Source of the DNA: JADHUC01 sp964623055
GTDB lineage: Bacteria; Planctomycetota; Planctomycetia; Pirellulales; Pirellulaceae
DNA length: 64,000 nt
Direction: 5' to 3'
NCBI GenBank assembly: GCA_964623055.1
Contig: CAZURK010000001.1
Span: 1-64,000, forward strand
The position numbers and the translations under genes were made by a program. Under the pieces are notes generated by a model. It had not been told where the DNA came from and made no database searches. It saw only the letters and a list, made by a program, of their open reading frames with translations. Positions within the stretch are counted from its first letter, which is position 1. The number at the start of each line of letters is the position of its first letter. This document shows positions 24,601 through 34,060 of this stretch, in pieces.

Positions 24601-25620
24601 TCAGGCCCCTTCTCCAGCCGCCGTGTCTTCCTGCGCCTTCTTCAACTTCGGCGCTTGCCCCGCAGCCCCCAACACTCTGTTGGTGTCCGCCACGTATTCG
24701 GCGTAGGCCTGCATGAACGTCCTGCCAGGTTCGCGCAGATCGATCTTGCCTGGGCTCTTGAGGAAGAACTCACGGTGGAGTGCGGTCCATATCAATCGGC
24801 AGTCGACATCGATGTTCACCTTGCAGATGCCCAATTCCACCGCCAGCGCGTACTGGTGTATGCGAACACCGCTGGTGTTTGCCAGGCTGCCCCCAGCCTT
24901 ATTGACTCGCAAGACCCACTCGGGGGGCACGAGGGCGGCCCCGTGCAAGACCAACGGGAACTTGCCTCGCAACTCCTCTCGCAACGCCTCCTTAATTTTC
25001 TTCAGGTGATCAAAACGCAGAGTTTCGCCTTCGCTGAACTTGTGAATTCCATGAGACGTGCCGATGGCCACGGCCAACGAATCGCACTTGGTTCTCTCCA
25101 CGAACTTCTTTGCTTCCCCCGGATCCGTAAGGCGAACGCTCCCCGAAATGTGCTCCTCGACGCCGCCGAGTTGCCCCAATTCGGCTTCGACCCTCACATG
25201 CTTCGAATGCTCATGGGCGCAGTCCACAATCGCCTTGGTGGTCTTTACGTTCTTGCGGAATACCTTGTCCGAGGCATCGATCATCACCGAGTCGTAGAGA
25301 CCGGATTTGATACACTCCTCGCAGGTCGACTTGTCACCGTGATCCAGGTGAACGGCGAAAACGGCGTCTTTGTATTTCTTCGCGGCCGCCTCGATGATCG
25401 CCATCAGAAAACGTTCGTCCGTGTAATCCCGTGCGCCCTTCGAGATCTGGATAATGAACGGCGCGCTGAGTTCTCGAGTGCCCTCATCGCTTTCGGGATC
25501 AAGTATCCCGAGACTGCCGCGAAAAAGCCCCACAATCTGTTCCAGGTTGTTCACGTTGTAGGCGCCGACGGCATACTTGCCATACGCGTGCTCGAACAGC
25601 TCCTTGGTGTCGACCCTCAC
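24601..25620 (-). CDS. fba: Class II fructose-bisphosphate aldolase
   Basis: 339 residues. The N-terminus (YAVGAYNVNNLEQ) and the metal-site motif AVHLDHGDKSTCEECI are those of class II Zn-dependent aldolases, which cleave fructose 1,6-bisphosphate to dihydroxyacetone phosphate and glyceraldehyde 3-phosphate in glycolysis and gluconeogenesis. Further family landmarks are VEAELGQLGG and LVLHGAALVPPEW. It starts at GTG 25620; the GGAGG site overlaps the stop of GalU, which ends 2 bases upstream, so the two are one operon linking sugar-phosphate metabolism to nucleotide-sugar synthesis. A short Lys/Ala tail ends the protein. Confidence 0.9.
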   Translation of the reverse strand: MRVDTKELFEHAYGKYAVGAYNVNNLEQIVGLFRGSLGILDPESDEGTRELSAPFIIQISKGARDYTDERFLMAIIEAAAKKYKDAVFAVHLDHGDKSTCEECIKSGLYDSVMIDASDKVFRKNVKTTKAIVDCAHEHSKHVRVEAELGQLGGVEEHISGSVRLTDPGEAKKFVERTKCDSLAVAIGTSHGIHKFSEGETLRFDHLKKIKEALREELRGKFPLVLHGAALVPPEWVLRVNKAGGSLANTSGVRIHQYALAVELGICKVNIDVDCRLIWTALHREFFLKSPGKIDLREPGRTFMQAYAEYVADTNRVLGAAGQAPKLKKAQEDTAAGEGA

Positions 25621-25622
25621 GC

Positions 25623-26510
25623 TTAATCCTCCGGCAGATCAAGGTCGCGGAGGAACGCGGCGAAGTCGTGGCCGACCTTCTCGTGGCGCAAAGCGTACAG
25701 GACGCTGGCCTTCAGGTGGCGCAGCGGGTCGCCGGTGGTGAGCCAGCGTCCGTTGATTGTGTGGGCGAGCATCCGGCCCTGCTGGCACAACTGGTTGTTG
25801 GCGTAGGTCAGGTACAGTTCGTCCTTGGCTTCGAGGTTGTGGCTCATTTCCTCCAGAATCTGGATCACGCGCCAGGGAAGCACAAATCGGCCGAGTTGTG
25901 CCAGGTTGGATGCCGCTTGGTCCGGCTTAGGCTTCTCGACAAGCGAGACAATTTCCGGGGGATCTGTGCTGTCCCTCAGCTCGGCTGACGCGTAACGGCG
26001 GATTTCGGAGTTCGGCACTTCTTGAAATGCGATCACACCGTCCGGTTCGTGCTGGGCGTACAAGTCGACCAGTTGCTTGACACACGGCGTCTCGGACAGC
26101 ACAAGGTCATCGCCGAAGAGGTATACGAAGGGTTCGCCTTCGTCAAGGAATCTCTTGGCGGCCAGCAACGGAGTTCCATTGCCGTACGGCAAATGTCTGC
26201 CCTGCCGGACCACCGCGAAATTGGCCATTTGGGCAACCTTACGGACCACCGCCAGGTAATCATCTTTCCCCGCGTCGGCCAAGTGCACTTCCAGGTCTCG
26301 GTTGCTGTCGAAATGGTCCGCAACAGCCTGGGTGCCTGATCGCGTGACGAGGATGATCTCGTCGATCCCAGCGCCGATAATCTCCTCGACCAGATACTGC
26401 ACAATCGGCTTGTCAACGATGGGCAACAGTTCTTTGGGCACGGCCTTGGTCGCGGGTAAGAAACGGGTGCCATAGCCTGCGACGGCGATTATGGCTTTGC
26501 GGATGGTCAT
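25623..26510 (-). CDS. galU: UTP-glucose-1-phosphate uridylyltransferase
   Basis: 295 residues. The nucleotide-binding signature AVAGYGTRFLPATKAVPKEL (residues about 7-26), PIVDKPIVQYLVEE and VYLFGDDLVL identify GalU, which makes UDP-glucose from UTP and glucose-1-phosphate for polysaccharide and cell-envelope synthesis. Later landmarks are VSLVEKPKPDQA and EDELYLT-type AKDELYLTYA. The start at 26510 has AGGAG 9 bases upstream; the longer frame to 26579 lacks a site and the family starts at this Met. First gene of the operon with the aldolase. Confidence 0.93.
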   Translation of the reverse strand: MTIRKAIIAVAGYGTRFLPATKAVPKELLPIVDKPIVQYLVEEIIGAGIDEIILVTRSGTQAVADHFDSNRDLEVHLADAGKDDYLAVVRKVAQMANFAVVRQGRHLPYGNGTPLLAAKRFLDEGEPFVYLFGDDLVLSETPCVKQLVDLYAQHEPDGVIAFQEVPNSEIRRYASAELRDSTDPPEIVSLVEKPKPDQAASNLAQLGRFVLPWRVIQILEEMSHNLEAKDELYLTYANNQLCQQGRMLAHTINGRWLTTGDPLRHLKASVLYALRHEKVGHDFAAFLRDLDLPED

Positions 26511-26866
26511 CAGGCGTTTTCTCCTAACGCGGCCTATGTGAAAATTTAACAGTGCCCGAAAAGGGGGTGCAACCGGCATCCGCGGCCTGCTAGGTTGCCG
26601 CGTCTAGTTTCATGGCAAGCCCATTGGCTCCGTATCGCCCGGCGGTTGTTTGGACGGTCCAAACATTCGCACACCGGTAGTGTCCGTGTTGGCACTCCCA
26701 GTTTGGGCGGACAGGTTCCGCGTTTCGGGCGACACAGGTAAGATTACCAGCAGACGCCACGCTCTTCTAGAGTAGGCAATGCGACGGATTGCGAAAGCCC
26801 GGCACCGCACAGGCTGAACCACGACGAATCGGAGGACCAGCGTTGGAATCAGGGAGGCTCTACGCC
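26511..26866. promoter_or_regulatory. Divergent promoter region galU / sensor kinase
   Basis: 356 bases between the galU start and the sensor kinase start must hold promoters for both. A TTGGCAC segment near 26690 recalls a sigma-54 -24 box but lacks the matching -12 GC, so no promoter is assigned. No repeat of the families seen elsewhere occurs here. Confidence 0.4.
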
Positions 26867-29842
26867 ATGGATCAGGCGATCCGTGTTCTGCACCTGGACG
26901 ACGATGCCTCTGAGCGTCAATTGGTACGGGATGCGCTCGAAAGGCAGGCGAGTGTATTCCATCTGACCCAGGCGGACTCGCGGGAGCAATTCGAATCGAT
27001 GCTGGCCAATGGTAATGTCGACGTAGCTCTGAGCGATTTCAACATTTTCGGCTACGAGGGGCTGGAGGTCATCGAGGTCGTTCGGCGGGTGTGTCCCAGT
27101 CTGCCGGTGATTATCGTCACCCGCAGCGGTTCTGAAGAAGTGGCCGTCGAGTCCATGAAACGTGGTGCGGCCGACTACGTGATCAAGACGCACGAGCATA
27201 TCCAGCGTCTGCCCAGTACGATCTGGGCAGTTCTTGAGAAGAAGGCATTGGAGGATGGTCGCAAGCGAGCAGAGGAAGAGATAGACCGAATTGCCTGGCT
27301 CCTTTCCACGCGTATCCCGCGCGAGAGGGAGACGGCGGGCCAGTGGATGCCGGCCTACGGAGATCTGACGAAACTGAACTCGCGCCGCGAAATCCTGAAT
27401 GCCGTCGGGCAAGAGCCGCTTCTGGAGCTCGGGGCGGAACTCATGGACCTCATGGGAACGTCGGTGGCTGTACTGGAAAAGAACGGCGACTACGCTGCGG
27501 GGATGCTCTCGTCGGGTTGGTGTCGTTACCTGGACGAGGCATCAAGGCGACTGTGCAAGACCGGCGACAACGCGCGGGCAATCCAATCTGGCAAGTGGCA
27601 CTGCCGCGAGTCATGTTGGCGCGAAGCATGCTCGGAGACCATCGCGACGGGCAAAGAAGCCGACACCGCATGTCGAGGCGGCATCCGTTTGTACGTTGTC
27701 CCAATTCGAGCTGGCGATGAAGCCGTTGGGGCAATCTGCTTTGGATACGGTGATCCTCCGGCAGACGACGAAAACCTGAGGAAGATCGCGGACAGATTCC
27801 ATGTAGATCGCGAAGAGCTCCGCGCGAGAGCCGCCGCGTACCATTCACGACCGCAATACGTCATTGACTTCGCAAGAAAATGCGTGACTTCGGCGGCTAG
27901 GCTGATCGGCGAGATTGTCGAGCGAAAACGAGCCGAAGAAGCCCTGCGGGCACAACAGGAGAGAGCGCAGCGCTACTTGGACATCGCGGGCGTCGTTTTT
28001 GTGGCGCTGGACACCGAAGGAAAGGTAACATTGCTCAATCGGCGTGGCGAGGAGTTGTTGGGGTATAGCGCTTCGGAACTCATCGGCAAGAACTGGTTTG
28101 ACACGTGCCTTCCCGCGAGACATCGAGAGTCCGTCTGGACCGTGTTCCAGCAGTTGATCGCGGGTCACATTGGTGCTGTCGAATACTACGAAAACTCCGT
28201 TCTCACGAAATCCGGCGAAGAACGCGTCGTCGCCTGGCACAACACGCTCGTTCGCGACAAGACCGGCGGGGTCCTCGGCACGCTCAGTTCCGGCGAAGAC
28301 ATCACGGAGCGCAAGCAGGCAGAAGGGGCACTGAGACGGTCGGAGGCCAGATATCAGGACTACTACGACAACGCCCCCGACATGGCCGTCTCTGTGTCGG
28401 CCGAAACGGCCCAGATTCTGGACTGCAACCAAACAGTGGCCAACGCTCTAGGCTACACAAAGCAAGACATCATTGGGCGGCCCATTTTCGATATGTACCA
28501 TCCCGATTGCATGGAGGACGTGGAGAAATCGTTTCAGTCTTTTGTGGAAACAGGGGAAGTCCACAATGCCGAGCTTCAGCTTAGGGCAAGAGATGGTAGC
28601 AAGATAGACGTCAGCTTGAATGTCACGGCAGTGCGCGACGAGGACGGGAACATCGTTCGAAGCCGCTCTGTTTGGCGAGATATCACCGACCGTAAATGGG
28701 CCGATAGGGCCTTGCTGGAAAGTGAACAGAGGTTTCGGGCCATCTTCGAGCAGGCTGCCGTCGGTGTTGCGCAGATCGAGACGCAGACGGGACGATTCGT
28801 GAGAGTCAATCAGAGATATTGTCAGATCGTCGGGCTCGAGCCCGAAGAGATGACCACGACGACATTCATGGCTATCACTTACCCGGACGATCTGCAGGAA
28901 GATCTGGATAGCGTGGAGAAGCTCAAGAGCGGCCAGATCCGCGACTTCACCATGGAAAAGCGGTATTTCCGGAAAGACGGGTCTATCGTGTGGGTGAATC
29001 TGACGGTGTCGCCGATGTGGGACATTGGCGAAGAGCCCACCTATCACATTGCCGTGGTGGAAGATATCACTAGCCGCAAGCATGCGGAAGCAGAAACACG
29101 CAAGGCTCAACGAGAGCTGCTCGACCTGCAGCGTCGCGAAACGGAGCAGGTCGAAGCCGAACTCGAAAAGGCTCGCGAGGAGCTTGTCCGACAAACGCGG
29201 CTGGCGGCGATTGGTCAGGTTTCCGCGAGCATCGCCCACGAATTGCGGAATCCGCTCGGTTCAGTGCGCAACGCCGTCTACTACCTCAAGCGGCACACGC
29301 CGAAGGACGACGCCACGGTCGCGGAGTTCCTGGACGTTATCGACGACGAGGTGAGCGCGTCGGATCGCATTATCGGCAATCTCCTGGAGATGACCCGTGC
29401 AAAGGCGGCCACGAAACAGGTGTTTGATTTGGCCGAGTTGGTCAATGATGTGTTTTCCAAGGCGAAAGATGCCGAACAGATTTCATGCCGGATCGAGTTG
29501 GCCCCCGATCCGTTTGAGGTCCATGCGGATCCCTACCAATTGAGGCAGGTGATCGTTAACCTGGTGGACAACGCGGTGCAGGCCATGGGTGGGCAGGGGC
29601 AACTGCACGTGAACGTGGCTCGTAGCGATGATTATGATGTCATCTCGTTTTGCGACACGGGCCCGGGAATCCCGCCGGACGTACACGAGAGTCTGTTCGA
29701 GCCGCTGGTGACAACCAAGGCGAAAGGGGTAGGCTTGGGCTTGACCATCTGTCGCCAGATAGTCGAAGGCCACGGTGGGACAATCGACGTGGTCGATCAC
29801 GAAGGAGGGGGGGCGGCATTTCGCGTGCGATTGCCGCGTTAG
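26867..29842 (+). CDS. Hybrid sensor histidine kinase: REC-PocR-PAS-PAS-PAS-HisKA-HATPase
   Basis: 991 residues. An N-terminal receiver (VLHLDDDASERQLV, phospho-acceptor in DVALSDFNI, Lys in YVIKT) is followed by a Cys-rich PocR-like ligand domain (about 170-320; GWCRYLDEASRRLC, HCRESCWREAC), three PAS domains ending in ITERKQAE, ITDRKWAD and ITSRKHAE, a coiled coil, then the kinase: H-box ASIAHELRNPLG, N-box VNLVDNAVQAM, G1 FCDTGPGIP, G2 GVGLGLTIC. No transmembrane helix, so it is a cytosolic sensor. PocR domains bind small molecules such as diols or hydrocarbon derivatives. The start at 26867 has GGGAGG upstream. First of four signalling genes on one strand. Confidence 0.9.
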   Translation: MDQAIRVLHLDDDASERQLVRDALERQASVFHLTQADSREQFESMLANGNVDVALSDFNIFGYEGLEVIEVVRRVCPSLPVIIVTRSGSEEVAVESMKRGAADYVIKTHEHIQRLPSTIWAVLEKKALEDGRKRAEEEIDRIAWLLSTRIPRERETAGQWMPAYGDLTKLNSRREILNAVGQEPLLELGAELMDLMGTSVAVLEKNGDYAAGMLSSGWCRYLDEASRRLCKTGDNARAIQSGKWHCRESCWREACSETIATGKEADTACRGGIRLYVVPIRAGDEAVGAICFGYGDPPADDENLRKIADRFHVDREELRARAAAYHSRPQYVIDFARKCVTSAARLIGEIVERKRAEEALRAQQERAQRYLDIAGVVFVALDTEGKVTLLNRRGEELLGYSASELIGKNWFDTCLPARHRESVWTVFQQLIAGHIGAVEYYENSVLTKSGEERVVAWHNTLVRDKTGGVLGTLSSGEDITERKQAEGALRRSEARYQDYYDNAPDMAVSVSAETAQILDCNQTVANALGYTKQDIIGRPIFDMYHPDCMEDVEKSFQSFVETGEVHNAELQLRARDGSKIDVSLNVTAVRDEDGNIVRSRSVWRDITDRKWADRALLESEQRFRAIFEQAAVGVAQIETQTGRFVRVNQRYCQIVGLEPEEMTTTTFMAITYPDDLQEDLDSVEKLKSGQIRDFTMEKRYFRKDGSIVWVNLTVSPMWDIGEEPTYHIAVVEDITSRKHAEAETRKAQRELLDLQRRETEQVEAELEKAREELVRQTRLAAIGQVSASIAHELRNPLGSVRNAVYYLKRHTPKDDATVAEFLDVIDDEVSASDRIIGNLLEMTRAKAATKQVFDLAELVNDVFSKAKDAEQISCRIELAPDPFEVHADPYQLRQVIVNLVDNAVQAMGGQGQLHVNVARSDDYDVISFCDTGPGIPPDVHESLFEPLVTTKAKGVGLGLTICRQIVEGHGGTIDVVDHEGGGAAFRVRLPR

Positions 29843-29851
29843 GAGAGGATT

Positions 29852-30625
29852 ATGCCATCAGTATCTGTGAACGACGCAACGACGAAAATCTTGATCGTGG
29901 ATGATGAAATGAACATGCGGCGTACGCTGGCTGCTATCCTAAGCGACGAGGGCTACGAGGTCGCAACAGCCGCAACTGGCGAGGAGGCAGTGGACCTTTG
30001 CAGCCGGGAACAGTTTGGCATCGTCCTCATGGATGTGCGCATGCCGGGCATTGACGGTGTCGAGGCATTCCGGCAGATCCGGCGGCATAGGGAGGGCGTG
30101 CGTGTGATACTGATGAGCGCCTTCAGCGTGGAACACTTGAAGGAGGCGGCCCTGGATGAAGGTGCGATCGCCTTTCTGCCGAAACCGCTGGACCTGGAAA
30201 AGGTGGTTCATCTGGTGGGCGAAGTAAAGGACACGGCCATCCTGGTGGTCGAAAATGACGAGGGGACCGCCGACGCGCTGAGCAACAACCTGAAGAAGCA
30301 GGGATACCGAGTGACGGTTACTGAGTCGGCTCACGACGCGCTGGAGCTTGTCGAGCAGATCCGTTTCGATCTCGTATTTATGGACGTGAATCTCCCTGCG
30401 ATGAATGGCCTGGAGCTATACTTGGCCATCAAGGACATCACGCCATCGGCCGTCGCCATTATGATCACCGGGATGGAGGAGGAGTTCGAAACGCTGGCCA
30501 AGGAAGCCGTTCGCCGCAATGCCTACACGATTGTCAGAAAGCCGTTGGACATAGACCATGTACTGGAGCTTCTGGAGCGGCTCACGGGCAGGCGAGCTTC
30601 GGGCGATTTACGCAAGCCGCCGTGA
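29852..30625 (+). CDS. Tandem receiver-domain response regulator (REC-REC)
   Basis: 257 residues made of two receiver domains and no output domain. REC1: ILIVDDEMNMRRTL, acceptor Asp in IVLMDVRMPG, Lys in FLPKPLD. REC2 (from about 125): ILVVENDEGTADAL, Asp in LVFMDVNLPA, Lys in IVRKPLD; its acidic pair is E-N-D instead of D-D. It begins 9 bases after the hybrid kinase and is probably co-transcribed. With no DNA-binding part it likely acts as a phosphorelay intermediate or protein-level regulator between the two kinases. Confidence 0.9.
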   Translation: MPSVSVNDATTKILIVDDEMNMRRTLAAILSDEGYEVATAATGEEAVDLCSREQFGIVLMDVRMPGIDGVEAFRQIRRHREGVRVILMSAFSVEHLKEAALDEGAIAFLPKPLDLEKVVHLVGEVKDTAILVVENDEGTADALSNNLKKQGYRVTVTESAHDALELVEQIRFDLVFMDVNLPAMNGLELYLAIKDITPSAVAIMITGMEEEFETLAKEAVRRNAYTIVRKPLDIDHVLELLERLTGRRASGDLRKPP

Positions 30626-30877
30626 GTTTAACTTGGAGCTATTTGTCGCTTAGCCTATCAAACTAGTTCACCCACCGGGCGAGCAGTCTGTCGACATAGC
30701 GTAGGTCAGGCTGTGCCTGACACGATGCCTTGGGGTCGGCATGCACAGCATGCCCTACATGTTGTACTGAAGTCTTCCGTTGCCGACTGAACCGACAGAC
30801 CGCGAGCCGGCAGGGGTGAAGTCAAGCAGTCGAACCACGGAAAAAATGCTTTGCGTTCGGGGAAGGGACGGAGCCTA
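30626..30877. repeat. Intergenic gap with a double-hairpin GTAGG...CCTAC element
   Basis: 252 bases. The element at 30701-30758 is bounded by GTAG and CTAC and contains two hairpins: GTCAGGCTGTGCCTGAC (30705-30721) and GGCATGCACAGCATGCC (30738-30754). This architecture recurs at 61753-61806. It splits the signalling cluster into two transcription units or acts as an attenuator. Confidence 0.7.
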
Positions 30878-33226
30878 ATGACAAGTGACGCAGACAAGTC
30901 ACGTTTCTCACGTCTGCTGATCGTCGATGACGATACGAATCAGCTTCGTACGCTCACACGGGTTTTCGAGGCCGAGGGATGCGACGTTGTGGCCTGCTCG
31001 ACAGGGGCCGAGGCGTTGGAGCACCTTCACAGCAGGGATGTCGGAGTGGCCATCGTGGATCTCCGCCTGCCGGATCTGACCGGCACCGAACTGTTATCCG
31101 AGTTGGAAGCGTCCTGCGGCTTGGCACAGGTGATCATTCATACGGCATATGGCTCGTTCGAGTCGGCTAAAGAAGCGGTCAATCTGGGCGCGTTCGCGTA
31201 CGTAGAGAAAGGTTCCGACCCCAACGAACTGATACATCACGTCCACAGGGCGTTCCGATCACGATTAGAGGAATATACGACCCACTTGGAAGCTGCCGTC
31301 ACGGAACGAACACGGGAGCTGCAGCAGGCGAATGAAGCTCTTCGGAAGGAAGCCGCCGACCACAGGCGAACCGAGGATGCCTATCGGACGTTGGTGGACA
31401 ACTCGCTGCAAGGGCTGTTGATGCTGCAAGACGAACGGCCGGTGTTCGCCAATCAGGCCATGGCCGAGATTCTGGGATGCACGATCGACGAGATTCTGGC
31501 GATGTCAGGCGAAGAGTCGCGAGAGAGAATCCACCCAGAGGATCGAGAGCGGGTGTGGAGCAACTATCACCAAAGGCTCGCAGGTAGCACTCCACCGCCG
31601 CATTACGAACACCGCATCGTCCGTGGGAACGGCGAAGTACGCTGGCTGGAGATCTTTGCCAGCAAGACCGATTTCAATGGCCGACCCGCAATCCAAACCG
31701 CGTACGTCGACATCACAGAGCGCAAACAGGGTGAGGAGGCGATCCGGCAAAGCGAGGCGCGATACCGAGCGATCGTCGACGACCAAACAGAGTACCTGTG
31801 CCGATTTCGTCCCGACGGGACGTTGACGTTCGTGAACAGAGCAATCTGCAAGGCGCTTGGCAGAACGCCTGAGGAGTTGATCGGGCAGAGTATAACACCG
31901 TATGTGCATCCGGACGATTTGGCGACGGTGATGGAGCGTCTGGCGATGCTGACCCAAGAATCGCCGGTCCAGACCCACGAAAACCGCAACGTGCTTCCTA
32001 CGGGAGAGATTCTGTGGGGGCAATGGACCAACCGCGGCGTTTTTGGCGAAGAGGGCAAGCTGGTAGAGATTCAGTCGGTTGGGCTTGACATCACCGAGCG
32101 AAAGCAAGCCGAAAGGGCCCTACGCGATTCGGAAGCCCTGTACTCGTCTCTGGTCGAGACGCTGCCTCTGAACATCAACCGCAAGGATCTGCACGGCCGA
32201 ATCACTTTCGCAAACAAGAAGTACTGCGAGTTGAAGAATCGTACGTTCGATGAGTTGATCGGCAAGACCGTCTTTGATCTCTTTCCTAGAGAACTGGCAG
32301 ATAGGTACCATCGCGACAATCAGATGGTGATCGAAACGCGGCAAGTACTCGAACGTATCGAGGAGTACCGGACCTTAGACGGGACGACAAGGGTTATGCA
32401 GGCTGTCAAATCCCCTGTGTACGACGCAAACGGCGTGGTCGTCGGCGTCCAAGGAGTGTTTTGGGACGTGACCGAACGAAAGAGAATGGAGGCGAAACTG
32501 CGACAGCGCGACAACGAGCTGGCCCACTTGGGACGACTCCACACGATGGGAGAAATGGCCGCCGGGCTGGCTCATGAACTGAATCAGCCGCTCTACGCAA
32601 TTACCAACTACGTGACGGGAATCACGCTGCGTCTGCGCGAGGCAGAGGTGGATCGCCAGAGCCTGGCCGAAATGATGCTGAAGATCTCTGGACAAGCCAG
32701 GCGCGCTTCCGAGATAATCAAGCGTCTCCGCAACACGGTTCAAAAATGTGAACCACGCAGATCGTCAACGGACCTGAACGAATTGTTACGGGACGTACTT
32801 CCGCTTGTCGAGCATGAACTTCGCCAGGAAAACGTCTCCGTACACTTGGACCTGCAGGAGGGACTGCCGCTCGTGCTTGCGGATGCCATTCAGATTCAAC
32901 AGGTCGCTTTGAACCTGATCCGCAATGCCCTGGACGCGATGCGGGATGGACCGTCGCGCCCGAGGCAACTGACGCTGACCACCGTAGCCGCGGACGGCGA
33001 AGCGGTCGAGGTTCGTGTTGGCGACTCGGGCAAGGGGCTGAGCGAAGAACTCCGCCACCAGGTTTTCGACGCGTTTTTCACAAAGAAGGCCAATGGCCTC
33101 GGCATGGGGCTGGCCATCAGCCGAACGATCGTGGAAACTCATGAGGGCCGAATCTGGGTGACACCTAATACGCCACACGGCTGTGTATTCCGTTTTGTGG
33201 TACCGACGACTGCAAGCAAGGGCTGA
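30878..33226 (+). CDS. Hybrid sensor histidine kinase: REC-PAS-PAS-PAS-HisKA-HATPase
   Basis: 782 residues. Receiver (LLIVDDDTNQLRTL, acceptor in VAIVDLRLPD), coiled coil (TERTRELQQANEALRK), three PAS domains (first with HPEDRERVW, each ending in a D-I/V-T-E-R-K linker), and a kinase core of the FixL/NtrB-like type: H-box GLAHELNQPLYAI, N-box LNLIRNALDAM, G1 VGDSGKG, G2 NGLGMGLAIS. No membrane helix or signal peptide. ATG 30878 with GGAAGGG upstream. Three bases separate it from the FixJ-like regulator, so it is the cognate kinase by position. Ligand unknown. Confidence 0.92.
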   Translation: MTSDADKSRFSRLLIVDDDTNQLRTLTRVFEAEGCDVVACSTGAEALEHLHSRDVGVAIVDLRLPDLTGTELLSELEASCGLAQVIIHTAYGSFESAKEAVNLGAFAYVEKGSDPNELIHHVHRAFRSRLEEYTTHLEAAVTERTRELQQANEALRKEAADHRRTEDAYRTLVDNSLQGLLMLQDERPVFANQAMAEILGCTIDEILAMSGEESRERIHPEDRERVWSNYHQRLAGSTPPPHYEHRIVRGNGEVRWLEIFASKTDFNGRPAIQTAYVDITERKQGEEAIRQSEARYRAIVDDQTEYLCRFRPDGTLTFVNRAICKALGRTPEELIGQSITPYVHPDDLATVMERLAMLTQESPVQTHENRNVLPTGEILWGQWTNRGVFGEEGKLVEIQSVGLDITERKQAERALRDSEALYSSLVETLPLNINRKDLHGRITFANKKYCELKNRTFDELIGKTVFDLFPRELADRYHRDNQMVIETRQVLERIEEYRTLDGTTRVMQAVKSPVYDANGVVVGVQGVFWDVTERKRMEAKLRQRDNELAHLGRLHTMGEMAAGLAHELNQPLYAITNYVTGITLRLREAEVDRQSLAEMMLKISGQARRASEIIKRLRNTVQKCEPRRSSTDLNELLRDVLPLVEHELRQENVSVHLDLQEGLPLVLADAIQIQQVALNLIRNALDAMRDGPSRPRQLTLTTVAADGEAVEVRVGDSGKGLSEELRHQVFDAFFTKKANGLGMGLAISRTIVETHEGRIWVTPNTPHGCVFRFVVPTTASKG

Positions 33227-33229
33227 ATT

Positions 33230-33847
33230 GTGCAAACCAAAGACACCGTTTTCCTGGTCGATGACGACACAGCAGTGTTGGACTCGATTGGCTACCTCCT
33301 GGAGTCAGCCGGGTATGATGTCGAGGCGTACGCCTCGGCCACCGAATACCTCGACGGCCTTGACCCGCAGAAGAACGGGATTCTGGTGCTGGATTTTCGC
33401 ATGCCCGAAATGACGGGTCTGGAACTCCAGGAGAAGCTCGCTTCGCTGGGGGCACGCATTCCCATCATCTTCGTGTCGGCTCATGGTGACATACCGACGA
33501 GCGTGCGGGCGATGAAAGGGGGCGCTTATGATTTTCTCGAGAAGCCCGTGGACGGGGAACTGCTGATGGAACTCGTGCGACGAGCGCTGGAGAAGGATGC
33601 CAAACGTCGCCAGCAAGGACCGGACAGGGCCGAGTTTGAAATGCGACTGGCGCGGCTCTCGCCGCGCGAGAAGGAGGTCATCGAATTGCTGTACGCCGGC
33701 AAAGCAATGAAGCAAATCGCTCTGCAATTCGACATCAGCGTGCAGACCATAGCCAAACACCGCAAGAGCATACTGGAGAAGATGGAAGTGGACGGCGACG
33801 CCGAACTGGTCCGATTGCTCGCAACCTACCGTCTGCAGGAGCCCTGA
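33230..33847 (+). CDS. FixJ/NarL-family response regulator with LuxR-type DNA-binding domain
   Basis: 205 residues, GTG start. Receiver: VFLVDDDTAVLDSI, acceptor Asp in LVLDFRMPEMTG, Thr/Ser in IIFVSAHGDIPTSVRAMKGG (FixJ-type), Lys in FLEKPVDG. Output: LSPREKEVIELLYAGKAMKQ followed by the HTH recognition helix SVQTIAKHRKSILEKM. The regulator probably activates genes in response to the adjacent kinase; its targets are not recognisable here. Final member of the signalling cluster. Confidence 0.93.
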   Translation: MQTKDTVFLVDDDTAVLDSIGYLLESAGYDVEAYASATEYLDGLDPQKNGILVLDFRMPEMTGLELQEKLASLGARIPIIFVSAHGDIPTSVRAMKGGAYDFLEKPVDGELLMELVRRALEKDAKRRQQGPDRAEFEMRLARLSPREKEVIELLYAGKAMKQIALQFDISVQTIAKHRKSILEKMEVDGDAELVRLLATYRLQEP

Positions 33848-33903
33848 GCCCGACTCGGTTATAGCGACGACGGTTCTTCGTCCACGATTCCACCGAAAGA
33901 TAT

Positions 33904-33971
33904 CGTTTAACGGCAAGCCGAAGGCGACTGTGTACCCGATTCCCAAGTCGCCTTCGGCTTGCCGTTAAACG
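33904..33971. repeat. 26-bp perfect inverted repeat, GTTTAACGGC family, copy 2
   Basis: Arms 33904-33929 and 33946-33971 are exact reverse complements (left arm begins CGTTTAACGGCAAGCC) with a 16-base loop. The arms match copy 1 (24444-24513) in all but the terminal positions while the loops differ, i.e. conserved stem, free loop. It lies between the convergent FixJ-like and PLP-enzyme genes. Confidence 0.85.
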
Positions 33972-34060
33972 CCCCGGCCGATGGCCGCAAACAGGATTTG
34001 GAGTGCGACGACCCGTCGTCGCTTTCTGATTTCCGTCGACCCTACCGGCGGCTTTCGCGT

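Noticed and set aside
26685..26710. Possible sigma-54 promoter (TTGGCAC near 26690) before the sensor kinase
   Set aside because: The -12 GC element is missing at the required spacing, and the kinases are not NtrC-type.
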